64,000 nucleotides of DNA from Nilaparvata lugens. Lineage: Eukaryota > Arthropoda > Insecta > Hemiptera > Delphacidae. Every line of letters begins with the position of its first letter. Position 1 is the stretch's first letter. Below are positions 34,740 to 44,756 of this stretch, piece by piece. Below the pieces are notes generated by a model that was not told the origin of the DNA, searched no databases, and worked only from the letters and a program-made list of their open reading frames with translations. The stretch is from the NCBI RefSeq assembly GCF_014356525.2, contig NC_052511.1, positions 10,801,653 to 10,865,652 on the forward strand, in the 5' to 3' direction. The position numbers and the translations under genes are program-made.

Positions 34740-35470
34740 AAATAGAAACAAGGCATCCAATGTAATGTACAGAGCGGAGCTGTGCTAAATAACTCATTTT
34801 TCTATGCGGATAGTGAGTTCATTTTATTAATTTATTATTATATTATTCGAACTAAAATTGATTAGAAGACAATGAAAACTATAGCTTCTACTAGCACAAC
34901 TGATCATGTGGTAAGCCTAAGGCCCTTGAATTAATAACACTATTTTATTGATCGGTCGAAACTGTGGTGTTTATCAAATTGAATCACATTGTGATGAATA
35001 GCTCATGAAATTGCACATAAAACCATTGAACTAACCTCTACCAGCAACAAACAGAACTATCACAGACTAAAACAATCACTGAGTCCACAAACTACCCATG
35101 CTACAAAAGCCTACCAAGTGGAGCATTCAAAAAGTGGCCAATTATTTGTGTTCTCCTGTAACTCTTACCTAACAAAAACCTCTCAAAGAAAACCATTATA
35201 TAGTGAGGATTTCAAGCTATTCAACCCTTCCAGGGTGGCACAAAACCTTGATTATGGAGAGGCTGGGTTTTAGTTTTAGAAAAACTTTTCCCCATTAATG
35301 AACACAAAGACAGTATTGTCTTAATAGACAGTATTTGCTACTGAACAATACAAAACACAATCGACAACTAAAAAACTGGCGCGTATCCCATATCGGTTCA
35401 ATGGAAACTCTAGATTAAACATCTGATAACTAAAAACACTTCACATAATGGGCTACTTTTGTACAAATCA
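34740..35470. other. Intronic stretch, no gene seen
   Basis: Unique AT-rich sequence. Confidence 0.4.
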
Positions 35471-35577
35471 ATAAAAACTTGAAAATTACCTATGGTCGAA
35501 ACTATTCGTTGAAATATTTAAATACGTTTTCAATAATAAAGGGTACCATAAGTTGTTATACTGTTTCTATTAACCTG
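35471..35577 (+). repeat. Fold-back repeat, family A, single arm
   Basis: ACTTGAAAATTACCTATGGT, CGAAACTATTCGTTGAAATA and AATAAAGGGTACCATAAGTT, equal to the right arm of the copy at 3032; the left arm is absent. Confidence 0.7.
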
Positions 35578-35939
35578 ATATTAACTCAATGTGTTCTTTT
35601 GAGATTAAATTCCCATTACACAATATCAGCAGCAGGTCAACACAATGAATGTATAGTAATTCCTATAAACGTTCGATAATAATTACACTACTTGTTTAAC
35701 AGATTCCCCACCATATAACAATTCAACTTATCCCCCAAATAATCAACAAATACTCCAATCTACACATCTGACAGCTAAACTAATGGGATTCCACAAGATT
35801 GTACACCTATCAAACAATATTGAGCAGTAGCGCAACACAATGGATGTAGTGATTCCGATATAGACGATATAGTGATTTCAATAGTGGTTGGTATTGACAC
35901 TATTTGTATTCTATTTGAACAAATCCCCCACTATACGAT

Positions 35940-36056
35940 ACATGGAATTAGTCTATGAAATTAGTCTAAAAAGACTATGAATTAGTCTAAAAATACTATG
36001 AAATTAGTCTAAAAAGACTATGAAATTAGTCTAAAAAGACTATGGAATTAGTCTAA
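35940..36056. repeat. 22-bp tandem repeat, five copies
   Basis: Units of GAAATTAGTCTAAAAAGACTAT; each unit holds the palindrome AGTCTAAAAAGACT. Confidence 0.9.
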
Positions 36057-36339
36057 CACAGAGTGAGTTACACATACTTCAACTACATTGATACATAGAG
36101 TAGGCTACACGTACTCAAACTGAACTACTCAAATCACAATCCCCATTAATCAATGCAGACTACAAAATGCACATTTGTCGACTCTTTAACACACCGCATG
36201 TTGTAAATATTGAGAATTCACATCCGACATCTACACTACTTAGATCACATTCCCTATACAGACTAGAAATACACATTTGAGAACACATTGAAGGATTTAC
36301 GTTTTAATCAACTGCACTACTTTATCTACACATTCTCTA

Positions 36340-36790
36340 TAAACAAGCAGGACAACATATCGAATGGATTATGACTACTTGGATCACATTCCCTAATAAC
36401 AAACAGGCTAACACTTTGAATGAAGTATTGACTACTTGACTACTAGGATAACACATCTAATATAGTAATGACGATCCACATAACATTCCCTATGAACAAG
36501 CAGGTTACACATTGAATGAAGTATTGACTTCTTGGATCACATTCCCTATGAAACTATCAGGCTAACACATTGAATGAAGTAGCCTATTGACTAATTGACT
36601 ACTAGGATAACACAGTCATTTATAGTAATGACGATCCACACATTACATTCCCTATAAACAAGCACTGAATGAAGTATTGTCTACATGGACCACATTCCCT
36701 ATTAAACTAACAGGCTAACACATTCAATGAAGTTCATATTGTCTACATGGGTCACATTCCCTATCAATCTAGCAGGCTAACACATTGAAT
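36340..36790. repeat. Degenerate tandem array at the 5' end of abd-A intron 1
   Basis: Recurring ATTCCCTAT.AA, CAGGCTAACACATTGAATGAAG and TTGACTACTTGGATCACATT at irregular 60-120-bp spacing, ending some 20 bases from the exon 1 donor. Confidence 0.75.
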
Positions 36791-36808
36791 GATGGAGTAT
36801 TGACTCAC

Positions 36809-37421
36809 CGGTAATAGACATCCATGGATAGCGAGGTATGTCAGGCATGGGCTGTCCAGTGGCCGCGGAGGCGACCTGTGACGTGCAGGAGGACAGCGGA
36901 TCCGCGGCAACGGAGGCGGCAGCTGCCTGGTGGTAGAACTGAGCAGCAGCGGCCATAGTCGCGGAGGCGGCTGACACAGAGCTGGAGGCGGCACCGTTGT
37001 GGTGTTGCAGCGAGTAGTTGACCATCGACTCTGGGGGCGGCACGTTTCCTGTATAGCGACACGACTTGTCACCAGCCGCTGCTGCGTCCACGACTGCCGC
37101 CAGGGCACTGCTGGGGGTGGAGAAGGGTCCTGGCACCATGGAGCCGGTGCTCGATGCGAAGGCGGCTGCCGCCACGGCCTGTTGGTGGTTGTGGTGGTGT
37201 GCCACGTACGGGTACATCCTGGAGGCGGTGGACACCAGAGACGGGGGCGGTGAAGACGAGGATGATGATGAATTGTTGGTGGTGAGACTGTAGTTGACCG
37301 CAGATGACGGTGACAGATCGGTGGAGCCCGAGGATGACGTGATGACCGGGTTGAGAAGTTGGTGCGGGTACTGTTGGTGGTACTTGGGCAGCATGCTATC
37401 GATGATGAATTTTGAACTCAT
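36809..37421 (-). CDS. abd-A: abdominal-A Hox protein, coding exon 1 (N-terminal part)
   Basis: First coding exon of a posterior Hox transcription factor, which patterns the abdomen from the nucleus. It holds 204 codons plus one base. Seen in order: the N-terminal block SKFIIDSMLPKY (residues 3-14), a Ser/Pro run (51-60), MYPYV (69-73), Ala-rich linkers, DKSCRYT (118-124), QFYHQ (161-165) and the hexapeptide RYPWM (197-201), the Extradenticle-binding motif. Order and wording match insect AbdA as I know it, not Ubx or Abd-B. The exon ends in phase 1 at a perfect GTGAGT donor (36808-36803). I chose the ATG at 37421 because AbdA proteins start at this block; the frame stays open to 37502 but that extension is Pro/Arg-rich and resembles no AbdA N-terminus. 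The exon continues into the microexon at 24773. The homeobox is not in this exon. Confidence 0.95.
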
Positions 37422-37830
37422 GTCCGTTTCAGTGGTCGGTGGACGACATATGCGGGGGCGGGAGGGGTGCGGGCCCCGGACGGTTGTTACGGGCGCCGTC
37501 AACGATCAGCCAACGACGAATTTGCACCCTTTGTAGTCGTCGACGGTTTTAGTGGAACGACCGAGTGTCTAGTAGTGTACAAGAATCCTTTGTAGGAGGC
37601 CGGGGTACCCCGGAGCAGCTTCAACTCCCCCTCCCCACCCATCTAACACTCAGCCAATCACAGAGCAGCACCGCCTTCACCCCTCCCCTCTTCCAGCACA
37701 CATCTTTTTTCGTCGATTCCAAAACTCACTCGTCGTTTTTCGTTGTGTTCGATCAATCGTCTCACCCGCCTCCATGTTCGTTGCCGCTTCGAGACCGCAG
37801 CGCTATCTGTGAACGCCACCGCCAACTAAC
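37422..37830 (-). promoter_or_regulatory. abd-A: abd-A 5' UTR and proximal promoter region, CpG-rich
   Basis: The 400 bases above the abd-A start are much richer in C, G and CpG than the rest of the window (for example GGGCGCCGTCAACG, CGTCGACGG, CTCGTCG). They hold an inverted CCAAT box (CCAAT on the plus strand at 37654-37658, so ATTGG on the gene strand) and the palindrome GGGGTACCCC (about 37603-37612). No TATA box or clear initiator stands out, so the transcription start is not placed. The frame of exon 1 is open up to 37502 with no upstream in-frame stop before then. Confidence 0.5.
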
Positions 37831-38033
37831 TCCAACCAACACACCCTCTGTCACTCTCACTCATTCATTATCACACTACTTCCATCTCACACACGTTCTT
37901 TCTTTGTCTACCGACTCCATCCTAACCCATGTTTCACCATCTCACACATGCTCCCACATATCAGTCTCTCCTTGTTTATCAGCAACCTATCGCTGTCCAT
38001 TCTCCATGCCATCCATGTTTGCATTCCCTATCT

Positions 38034-38455
38034 CCCCTATACAGGCTGAGTCTACACTTATCTTTTTGTGTCCTTCGTAACCAAATTATATAAATACTCG
38101 AAAACCTCATTCCAATCCTTATTTTTTGAACCACTGAATCCCTCTTCATTTCATTTCTTTGTCACCTGCTGTCCCATCCTAAAATTCTCACTCTCTTCTG
38201 AAATTTATCATACTTCTGATTCATCAGTTTCTTTCTCCCCTATACACAGGCTGATGCTACACTTATCTCTTTGTGTCCTTCGAAACCAAATTACATAAAT
38301 ACTTGACAATCGTAATGTATTTCTAAGTTTTTGATCCACTGAATTCCTCTTCATTCAATTTCCCTTTCATCTGCTCTCCTTACCCTCAAACTTCTACTTT
38401 CTTCTGGAATTCATCAAACTTGTAATTCATCAGTTTCTTTCTTCTCTCGTCGCTT
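38034..38455. repeat. Tandem duplication upstream of abd-A, about 205-bp unit, two copies
   Basis: CCCCTATACA.AGGCTGA, CTACACTTATCT.TTTGTGTC, CCACTGAAT.CCTCTTCATT and CATCAGTTTCTTTCT in the same order in both halves. The whole stretch 37620-38460 is C/T-rich on the plus strand. Confidence 0.75.
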
Positions 38456-38581
38456 TGTTCAGAGGTCTCTTATTCAAGCTACATATTCAATAAAATTTGC
38501 CTCTCAACATCTGTTTCAGTACTTCAAAGCTAGTTTAAAGAGGCAAATTTGCCCTTTAATATATGTTTAAGCACTTCAAAG

Positions 38582-38802
38582 CTATAGCGAGGTCCACGTT
38601 ATGATGACAGTATTTGATCAACTTTGGTTTTGGTATCCTTGTCAATCATTCGACGAAGCCGGTGGTATTATCCTTTTCCAGGTCCACAACGATGCCAATT
38701 ATGTTTTTGACAGTGTAGAAATATAATTAATTAATGCAGAGAATTGGTATCGCTATTCTTCTATCTTTATCCACTGCCATTATAACGTGGACCTCACTAT
38801 AG
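38582..38802. mobile_element. MITE, CTATAGTGAGGTCCACG family, copy 1
   Basis: 221 bp with 30-base inverted ends CTATAGCGAGGTCCACGTTA and TAACGTGGACCTCACTATAG. TA borders suggest a Tc1/mariner-type element. About 95% like copy 2. Confidence 0.8.
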
Positions 38803-38804
38803 TT

Positions 38805-39158
38805 CTATATTTGAAGTTTATATTCTCATATCATTTAATCCCATTCGAAGCTTAATACTCTCAAAGCTTGAAATTACAATCCCTTCTATACTCTTCGATA
38901 AATAATCTCCAGGGTTGTCTGTATGACGAATAATAATAAAACTCCAGATATTCCATAGAAAATATATTTTTGAAAACAAAAATAATAGATTAATAAAAAA
39001 CATTATTCCACCTTTTATGTTAAATTTGGATTCTTAATTCAATAACTAATCAATTTTGCCAGTACTTGTCATTCTTAATAAGTTTTCAGAACTCAGTATA
39101 CCTATACCTATTCCATATATGAATATAGTGCTATACCTATTCCATATAATAACCCTAT
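38805..39158. other. Spacer between the two MITE copies, no gene seen
   Basis: AT-rich, with a short duplication of CTATACCTATTCCATAT near 39100-39150. Confidence 0.4.
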
Positions 39159-39159
39159 A

Positions 39160-39380
39160 CTATAGTGAGGTCCATGTTATAATGACAGTATTTGATCAAC
39201 TTTGGTTTTGGTATCCTTGTCAATCATTCGACGAAGCCGGTGGTACTATCCTTTTCTAGGTCCACAACGATGCCAATTATGTTTTTGACAGTGTAGAAAT
39301 ATAATTAATTAATGCAGAGAATCGGCATCGCTATTCTTCTATCTTCATCCACTGTCATTATAACGTGGACCTCACTATAG
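39160..39380. mobile_element. MITE, CTATAGTGAGGTCCACG family, copy 2
   Basis: Ends CTATAGTGAGGTCCATGTTA and TAACGTGGACCTCACTATAG; internal TTTGATCAACTTTGGTTTTG and TCGACGAAGCCGGTGGTA as in copy 1. The 67-codon frame at 39056 runs over this copy and is not a gene. Confidence 0.8.
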
Positions 39381-39703
39381 TCACCCTATCCCAGAACTGC
39401 TCAACTCAAGTACATTAGATTGTAATACTATTGTTATATTATCAGCTGTTATGTAGCTAAGGTGAACGTGATGTTTTCGAGTTCAAAATTTAAGTGGTTT
39501 CATTCTTTATTTTTTGTGAATTTAAAGTTTGTTTCATGTTTTTACGAAAGTTTTACTATCAATCTATATACAAATTTAAAATTGTTTGTTTTTTCTAATC
39601 TATATTCTCAGATTGCGATTTGGTGTAGAAATTGAAATAGACATAACCTATGTATAATATTTGGACAATTTCAAACTAAATTAGGAAATTGGAAAAGTTT
39701 TAG

Positions 39704-40280
39704 CATAGAGAAACAATAGCGTAAGTAGATATCCCATGGTATAGGGAATTTATGTCGCAACTTTTACTGTTATCTCAAGCCGATTACTGTCGATTATTGT
39801 CAATTTTCACTGTTTTGTTGGGGCGATAGTGTATGAATGAAACAATTTGAGAGACTACCAGCGTCACACAGCTGCATAGGAAAGAACTATGTGAACTATC
39901 AGCTTGGGATAACAGTAAAAGTTGCGACATAAAACAACACATATAATATATAGTGGGGTGTATATTCATTCATTGAAATTATCATTCATTCATTGTTGAA
40001 ACACCATTATGATTTATGTAGTTATATTACAGTACTATATTATCAATATTCTAATGTTGCATTCAATCTTCATTGTAATTAATAAGTTTTCATAATATGT
40101 GAAATTTGTTGCATAATTGGCTGTTGTACTGTGATTTATTTTAGATTCGTGTATGAACCAGAATGTATTGTAACTTACTTGAATAAATTTGAATTTGAAA
40201 TTTAAAAAAAAAATTTGAAATTTGAAAATTTGAAACGCCCTATACCATGGGATATCTACTTATGCTATCGTTTCTCTATG
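39704..40280. mobile_element. MITE, CATAGAGAAACAATAGCG family, copy 1, itself interrupted
   Basis: Starts CATAGAGAAACAATAGCGTA and ends in the complement; 7-bp duplication GTTTTAG at 39697-39703 and 40281-40287. It is interrupted at about 39934-40232. Confidence 0.85.
39934..40232 (+). mobile_element. A-rich-tailed insertion inside the MITE
   Basis: Against the copies at 43002 and 58858 there is an extra 300 bases between GCGACATAAA and CGCCCTATACC. It ends in TTGAATTTGAAATTT(A)10-type sequence, as expected for a short retroposed piece. Target duplication not clear. Confidence 0.6.
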
Positions 40281-40374
40281 GTTTTAGGCAATTAATAGCC
40301 TGTTTTTTTCCTTTTTCGATCATTTTATTGTTTGTGCTAACCAAATAAATAAATAAATATATATTTTCCAATGA

Positions 40375-40980
40375 GGAATGATGACGTATAAAGGTATCTT
40401 CACGTTACGCTGATATACGTCTTTGTGAAGTAGCGTAGATTTCAATGTTGGGGGATAGGACAGCTATAGGACTTCTTCCGAAGACGTATTTCAGTGTACG
40501 TTGTGTAATGTGAAGATACTTTTTTTGTTAGAAAAAAAATTGAAAATATCCTAAAACTCTACTCTCGTATACCCGTCCAGTTTAAAAATTTCTTCCCTAC
40601 TGCCGCCCATGTTTTCTATTCTTCCCTCGATTTTTTCTACTTTCACATCTGCCACTTGTCCTTTATCTTCTACCTGCTTTAGTTCGTAAATTGGTCTATA
40701 GCACCCAATAATAGAGTGGCCCTACAGTAAGGACTGTGAGAATACAGACGGCCCTTAGAGATGCCATCTAGAATCCCATTCCAAAACCACATCAAGCGAC
40801 GATTCAAAGGAACAATGGAAGGTTATACAGCTACTGTCTTACTTGATTTAGCTTGAACATACGAAATAAAGCACCTTTCATTGAATGAGTGAAACAATAA
40901 TCTCTCATGGATCTATGAAGCTAAAAATCTCTATCATTTTGTCAATAAACTCTTCTGGTTGCAATTAAATACTATATTAA
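40375..40980. other. Upstream stretch, no gene seen
   Basis: TACGTCTTTGTGAAGTAGCG and GAAGACGTATTTCAGTGTACG (40420-40500) form a loose inverted pair, perhaps an old MITE; otherwise unique. Confidence 0.35.
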
Positions 40981-40989
40981 ATACTATAA

Positions 40990-41130
40990 TCATAATACAA
41001 TTATGACATTGGAGGAAAAACTAGGCTAAGCCTGTACTATTTCTCTCTAAAATGTTAATGTTGTCCGAAAGATAAGGTTATATAATCACACATTGCTTCG
41101 TCACTTGATTTTTGGTCCAGAAATGATGAT
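40990..41130 (-). repeat. Dispersed retroelement 3' end, minus copy
   Basis: GGAGGAAAAACTAGGCTAAGCC, TACTATTTCTCTC, TCCGAAAGATAAGGTTATAT. Confidence 0.55.
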
Positions 41131-41139
41131 TTTAAATTT

Positions 41140-42190
41140 TGAATTTTGAAGGTTGGTTTTATACTCTAAATGAATCACAGAATGTATCACAATAAATTAA
41201 AAACTTTAGAAATATTGCACTTATTTAAAAAAATTTGAATACAAACTCAATCATTGACAATCATTGGAAATTATTATTATTTACACCTTCCACTGTCATA
41301 TTTCAGGTGTAGTTGACACCATTCCTATCTTTGGTTTTATTTAAGTGTTACAGTGATGACTTGAACATAAATTTATCATAATATTTATTTAAATAATAAT
41401 TATAATAATTTCTATGATTGCCAATGCAATCAGAGGAGTTTACTGACAAAACATATACATGATTATTATACTATACATAGAAATGTAGCTAATACTAAAC
41501 ATAACTCTAATTATAATGCCCCACTATAATTATATGTGTCAGGGTAAAATGGAATTTGATGATGTAGAGAATGTGAATCAATTGGGAATATAACAAATTT
41601 GAAAACTGCTTGACAAATATATTTTGGAGCTGACTTACCTATGGCTGCTGTAAATTCTAGGAATGAACATCTCCTACCTGCAAAAAAGAATTTCCATGTT
41701 AGATTTCTCATTATATTTGTTCAGACGTCAATTTTCCAATTTTCAACATAATTATCCAACCTGTCTTGTGATGCTCTATTCAATTTAGTCGGGAGATCAA
41801 ATATAACTTCTGATACTGTATTGGGAGAGATGTAGAAAGCCTAATCGATAATGGAAACACTAGAATAATGTCTGATATGACGAATTAATTTTTTAAGAGA
41901 GCAGATACATGTGTTGTAACATGTATGTGATTCATTGAAAATGAATTCGAGATATCAAACAATATTCTAGTGTTTCCATCATAGATCATAGAATTTTAAT
42001 TTGTGAAAAGCGCAGTGGAGTGTAACTTAACTTTTTGTGACTTTCATTCCCATGTGAATTTGATGAGATACATAATAGAGTGTATTTATTTATTTCAATT
42101 TCAACAAGTTAGAACTAAGTCTTAAAAATATAATTTTGTTCTAGTATTGACATGTCACCAGTCAAATGAGTGTTACTCAAAAATTGATGT
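41140..42190. other. Upstream stretch, no gene seen
   Basis: AT-rich unique sequence; GAATATTGTTTGATATCTC-type inverted words near 41865-41970 (ACACTAGAATAATGTCTG / CAATATTCTAGTGTTTCC) form a loose inverted pair. Confidence 0.4.
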
Positions 42191-42198
42191 AATTTGAC

Positions 42199-42541
42199 AA
42201 GAAATGAAATGAAATGAAATGAAATGAAATGAAATGAAATGAAATGAAATGAAATGAAATGAAATGAAATGAAATGGAATGAAATGAAATGAAATGAAAT
42301 GAAATGAAATGAAATGAAATGAAATGAAATGAATGAAATGAAATGAATGAAATGAAATGAAATGAAATGAAATGAAATGAAATGAAATGAAATGAAATGA
42401 AATGAAATGAAATGAATGAAATGAATGAAATGAAATGAAATGAAATGAAATGAAATGAAATGAAATGAAATGAAATGAAATGAAATGAAATGAAATGAAA
42501 TGAAATGAAATGAAATGAAATGGAATGAAATGAAATGAAAT
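42199..42541. repeat. (GAAAT)n pentanucleotide microsatellite, about 340 bp
   Basis: Nearly pure GAAAT repeats with four GAAT shortenings and two GGAAT changes. The minus-strand 127-codon frame (FHFIS repeats) is a by-product. Confidence 0.97.
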
Positions 42542-42699
42542 TCATGTTATTGATACACAATATGTGTGGTTGGTATAACTGCTCCTACAAATTTAAAACA
42601 ATGTAAGAATAGGTAGGTTCTTTTTGAGAGAAAGAACGGTACATAATGAGTGATGAAAAAATATTACTCCACTATTGATGTCTACTATTGCTTGATGAC

Positions 42700-42960
42700 T
42701 CGCAAGACGGTAATGAAATGAGGCATGATACGAATAAATACCAAATAAAATGGGATTCGAACCCAAGACCGGTGCAGACTCAAGTTGTGACGCTAAAAGA
42801 CTAAGGCCTGGTTGTAAAAAAAATAATTTAAACTATTTCCGAATAATCATCAGATAAAAGGAGGCTTCAATGATTGGTTCTAGTGGAATCAATCACGATT
42901 GAAATTCAATTAAATTTTGTGCAACCGGCACTAAACGCCATATCATGCCTCATCTACGTT
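42700..42960 (-). repeat. tRNA-derived SINE-like sequence, split by a MITE
   Basis: Minus strand has a perfect B box GGTTCGAATCC (42755-42765 region, TGGGATTCGAACCCA at 42751-42765) preceded by TTTTAGCGTCACAACTTGAG, which looks like a worn A-box half. No intact cloverleaf can be drawn. The MITE at 42805-42930 interrupts it, with CTAA on both sides (42801-42804, 42931-42934). Confidence 0.5.
42805..42930. mobile_element. MITE of the GCACAAAAGCCGG family, diverged
   Basis: GGCCTGGTTGTAAAAAAAAT at the left and TTAAATTTTGTGCAACCGGC at the right; inner TGATTGGTTCTAGTGGAATC. Confidence 0.65.
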
Positions 42961-43001
42961 CAAGCTAATCTACTTGAAGGCATGGTCGTGCTTGGTATAA
43001 T

Positions 43002-43272
43002 CATAGAGAAACAATAGCGTAAGTAGATATCCCATGGTATAGGGCGTTTATGTCGCAATTTTTACTGTTATCTCAAGCCGATTACTGTCGATTATTGTCG
43101 AATCTTTTTGTTTCGACCGGGTAAGAGTGTATGAACGGCACAATATGAGAGACTACCAGCGTCATAAAGGTTCACAGGAAAGAATTACGTGGACTATCAG
43201 CTTGAGATAACAGTAAAATTTGCGACGTAAACGCCCTATACCATGAGATATCTACTTATGCTATTGTCTATG
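43002..43272. mobile_element. MITE, CATAGAGAAACAATAGCG family, copy 2
   Basis: 271 bp, complete except for a three-base loss at the right end; 7-bp duplication GTATAAT at 42995-43001 and 43273-43279. Confidence 0.85.
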
Positions 43273-43399
43273 GTATAATGTATTTCATTTCTGACCTCGA
43301 GTCCATATGCTCTACAGTAACTATATTATCTTGGATATAGTAATTATGTCCCTAACGGAGATAGATCAGCTGTTGGTTTAAACTGTGTATGGAACACGT

Positions 43400-43760
43400 T
43401 ATATGTCAAATGCAACCATCTATTCGTACAATTGTAGATTAGCGATTAACTTAGATGGCGCATAATATGAACCAAAGCCAGGTCGCCATGTTCGAAGATT
43501 ACAAGAGTAACAAAGATTACACGAGTCTATCATAATATAACGGAATAAGACCGTCTGAAGCAGCAAACTTTCTTGAAAATAATAATCAATCTTTGTAGAG
43601 CTAGTTACTAATTTGAGGCACTTGACAGCGCTGTCTAGTGACGTCCAGGCCATAATTTATGGGTGGCTTCCGGCGCATTAAATCGCTGCAGGATCTTGGA
43701 CAAATTGGAGCTAGCGGTGGGATGTAATCACCAGGTCGTAAACTGCAATTTAATATCCTT
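43400..43760. promoter_or_regulatory. Candidate Hox/Polycomb-type regulatory island upstream of abd-A
   Basis: Repeat-free. ATGGC (43455-43459), GCCAT (43485-43489) and GCCATAATTTATGGG (43649-43663), plus CAGCGCTGTC and TTCCGGCGCATTAAATCG. It lies 6 kb above abd-A. Function is inference from motifs and the lack of repeats. Confidence 0.35.
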
Positions 43761-43942
43761 TTCCGTATTCAATGTCTACTTATCGCTGGGGTTCAGTCTT
43801 TCACGATGCTTATATACACAGACAGACATTGGAAAAAAGTAGTCATGAATGTGATATTTTCAACTGATATCTGAATCAAAATATGATCATACGTCTTCGG
43901 AAAAGATCAGCTATATTCCATAATGGATTACATCTATTAACA

Positions 43943-44195
43943 TTTGTGAACTGGATAAAAATGTGATTAATTGTATAATTTAAATTTGTGAACTGGATAA
44001 AAATGTGATTAATTGTATAATTTAAATTGTGAACTGGATAAAAATGTGATTAATTGTATAATTTAAATTTGTGAACTGGATAAAAATGTGATTAATTGTA
44101 TAATTTAAATTTGTGAACTGGATAAAAATGTGATTAATTGTATAATTTAAATTTGTGAACTGGATAAAAATGTGATTAATTGTATAATTAAAAAT
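43943..44195. repeat. 41-bp tandem repeat, six copies
   Basis: Units of TTGTGAACTGGATAAAAATG plus TGATTAATTGTATAATTTAAA, almost invariant. Confidence 0.95.
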
Positions 44196-44199
44196 CATC

Positions 44200-44740
44200 T
44201 ATTGCAAAATTCAATTTTATCCGCTGTAGGGATCAGTAGAATGTGTAACTGTGAATTTCATTACTTTTGAGAATCCAGATCATCAATATTCAATTTCAAA
44301 TTTATTTCCACATAGTGGGTACAAACATTTACCTATAAAACAAACATACAATTCACCACAATCAATTCAAATAAATAACATTCCTTACTAAAAAATAATT
44401 AATTGAAGAATAATAGCATCAATACTTCTATTCCTAACTAGTAAGAGTTAGTTATTGAGATAATTGTTAAGATATTGATTCAGATCATAATGATTGAAGA
44501 GGAATTAATGAACAAATATAGTATAGAAATGGAGTTATTCCGAAAAATATCAACGATCAGTACAAATTTTCACGAACGGTGCTGAAAGCAATCAATTTCA
44601 AAACTTGACTTGGTGGATTCTGGCATGAGAGAGAAGATTTGAGAATATCAGTTAATTGTTGAGGAAATAGGAGGTTTGTTCAAACAAAAATTTAGGATTT
44701 GCGATGAATTTGGGCGTTTGAGGGCTCTTTGTTTTCATCC
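44200..44740. other. Upstream stretch, no gene seen
   Basis: Unique AT-rich sequence. Confidence 0.4.
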
Positions 44741-44756
44741 GGAACATTAAAAAACT

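Larger units (their letters stand above)
24774..36808 (-). other. abd-A: abd-A intron 1
   Basis: 12,035-nt intron between the exon 1 donor (GTGAGT) and the microexon acceptor (TTTATTTCAG). It holds a TTAA-flanked element, a fold-back repeat, several tandem duplications and two repeat-free islands (27050-27470, 29790-30070) that may be regulatory. Confidence 0.85.
39575..40360 (+). repeat. Dispersed retroelement 3' end split by a MITE
   Basis: GATTTGGTGTAGAAATTG, AACCTATGTATAATATTTGG to 39703, resumed at 40281 with AGGCAATTAATAGCCTG and an (AAAT)n tail at 40345-40360. Same subtype as 19795. Confidence 0.8.

Noticed and set aside
36999..37536. Plus-strand frames opposite abd-A exon 1
   Set aside because: Antisense shadows of a GC-rich coding exon.
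37565..38080. 171-codon plus-strand frame above abd-A
   Set aside because: Ser/Thr/Pro/His-rich from C-rich promoter DNA; no domain, opposite strand to abd-A.
42177..42560. 127-codon frame of FHFIS repeats
   Set aside because: Translation of the (GAAAT)n microsatellite.
42733..42810. Functional tRNA gene
   Set aside because: The B box is perfect but no acceptor stem or anticodon arm can be formed and a MITE splits the unit.
43943..44195. CRISPR-like array
   Set aside because: Contiguous 41-bp units without unique spacers.
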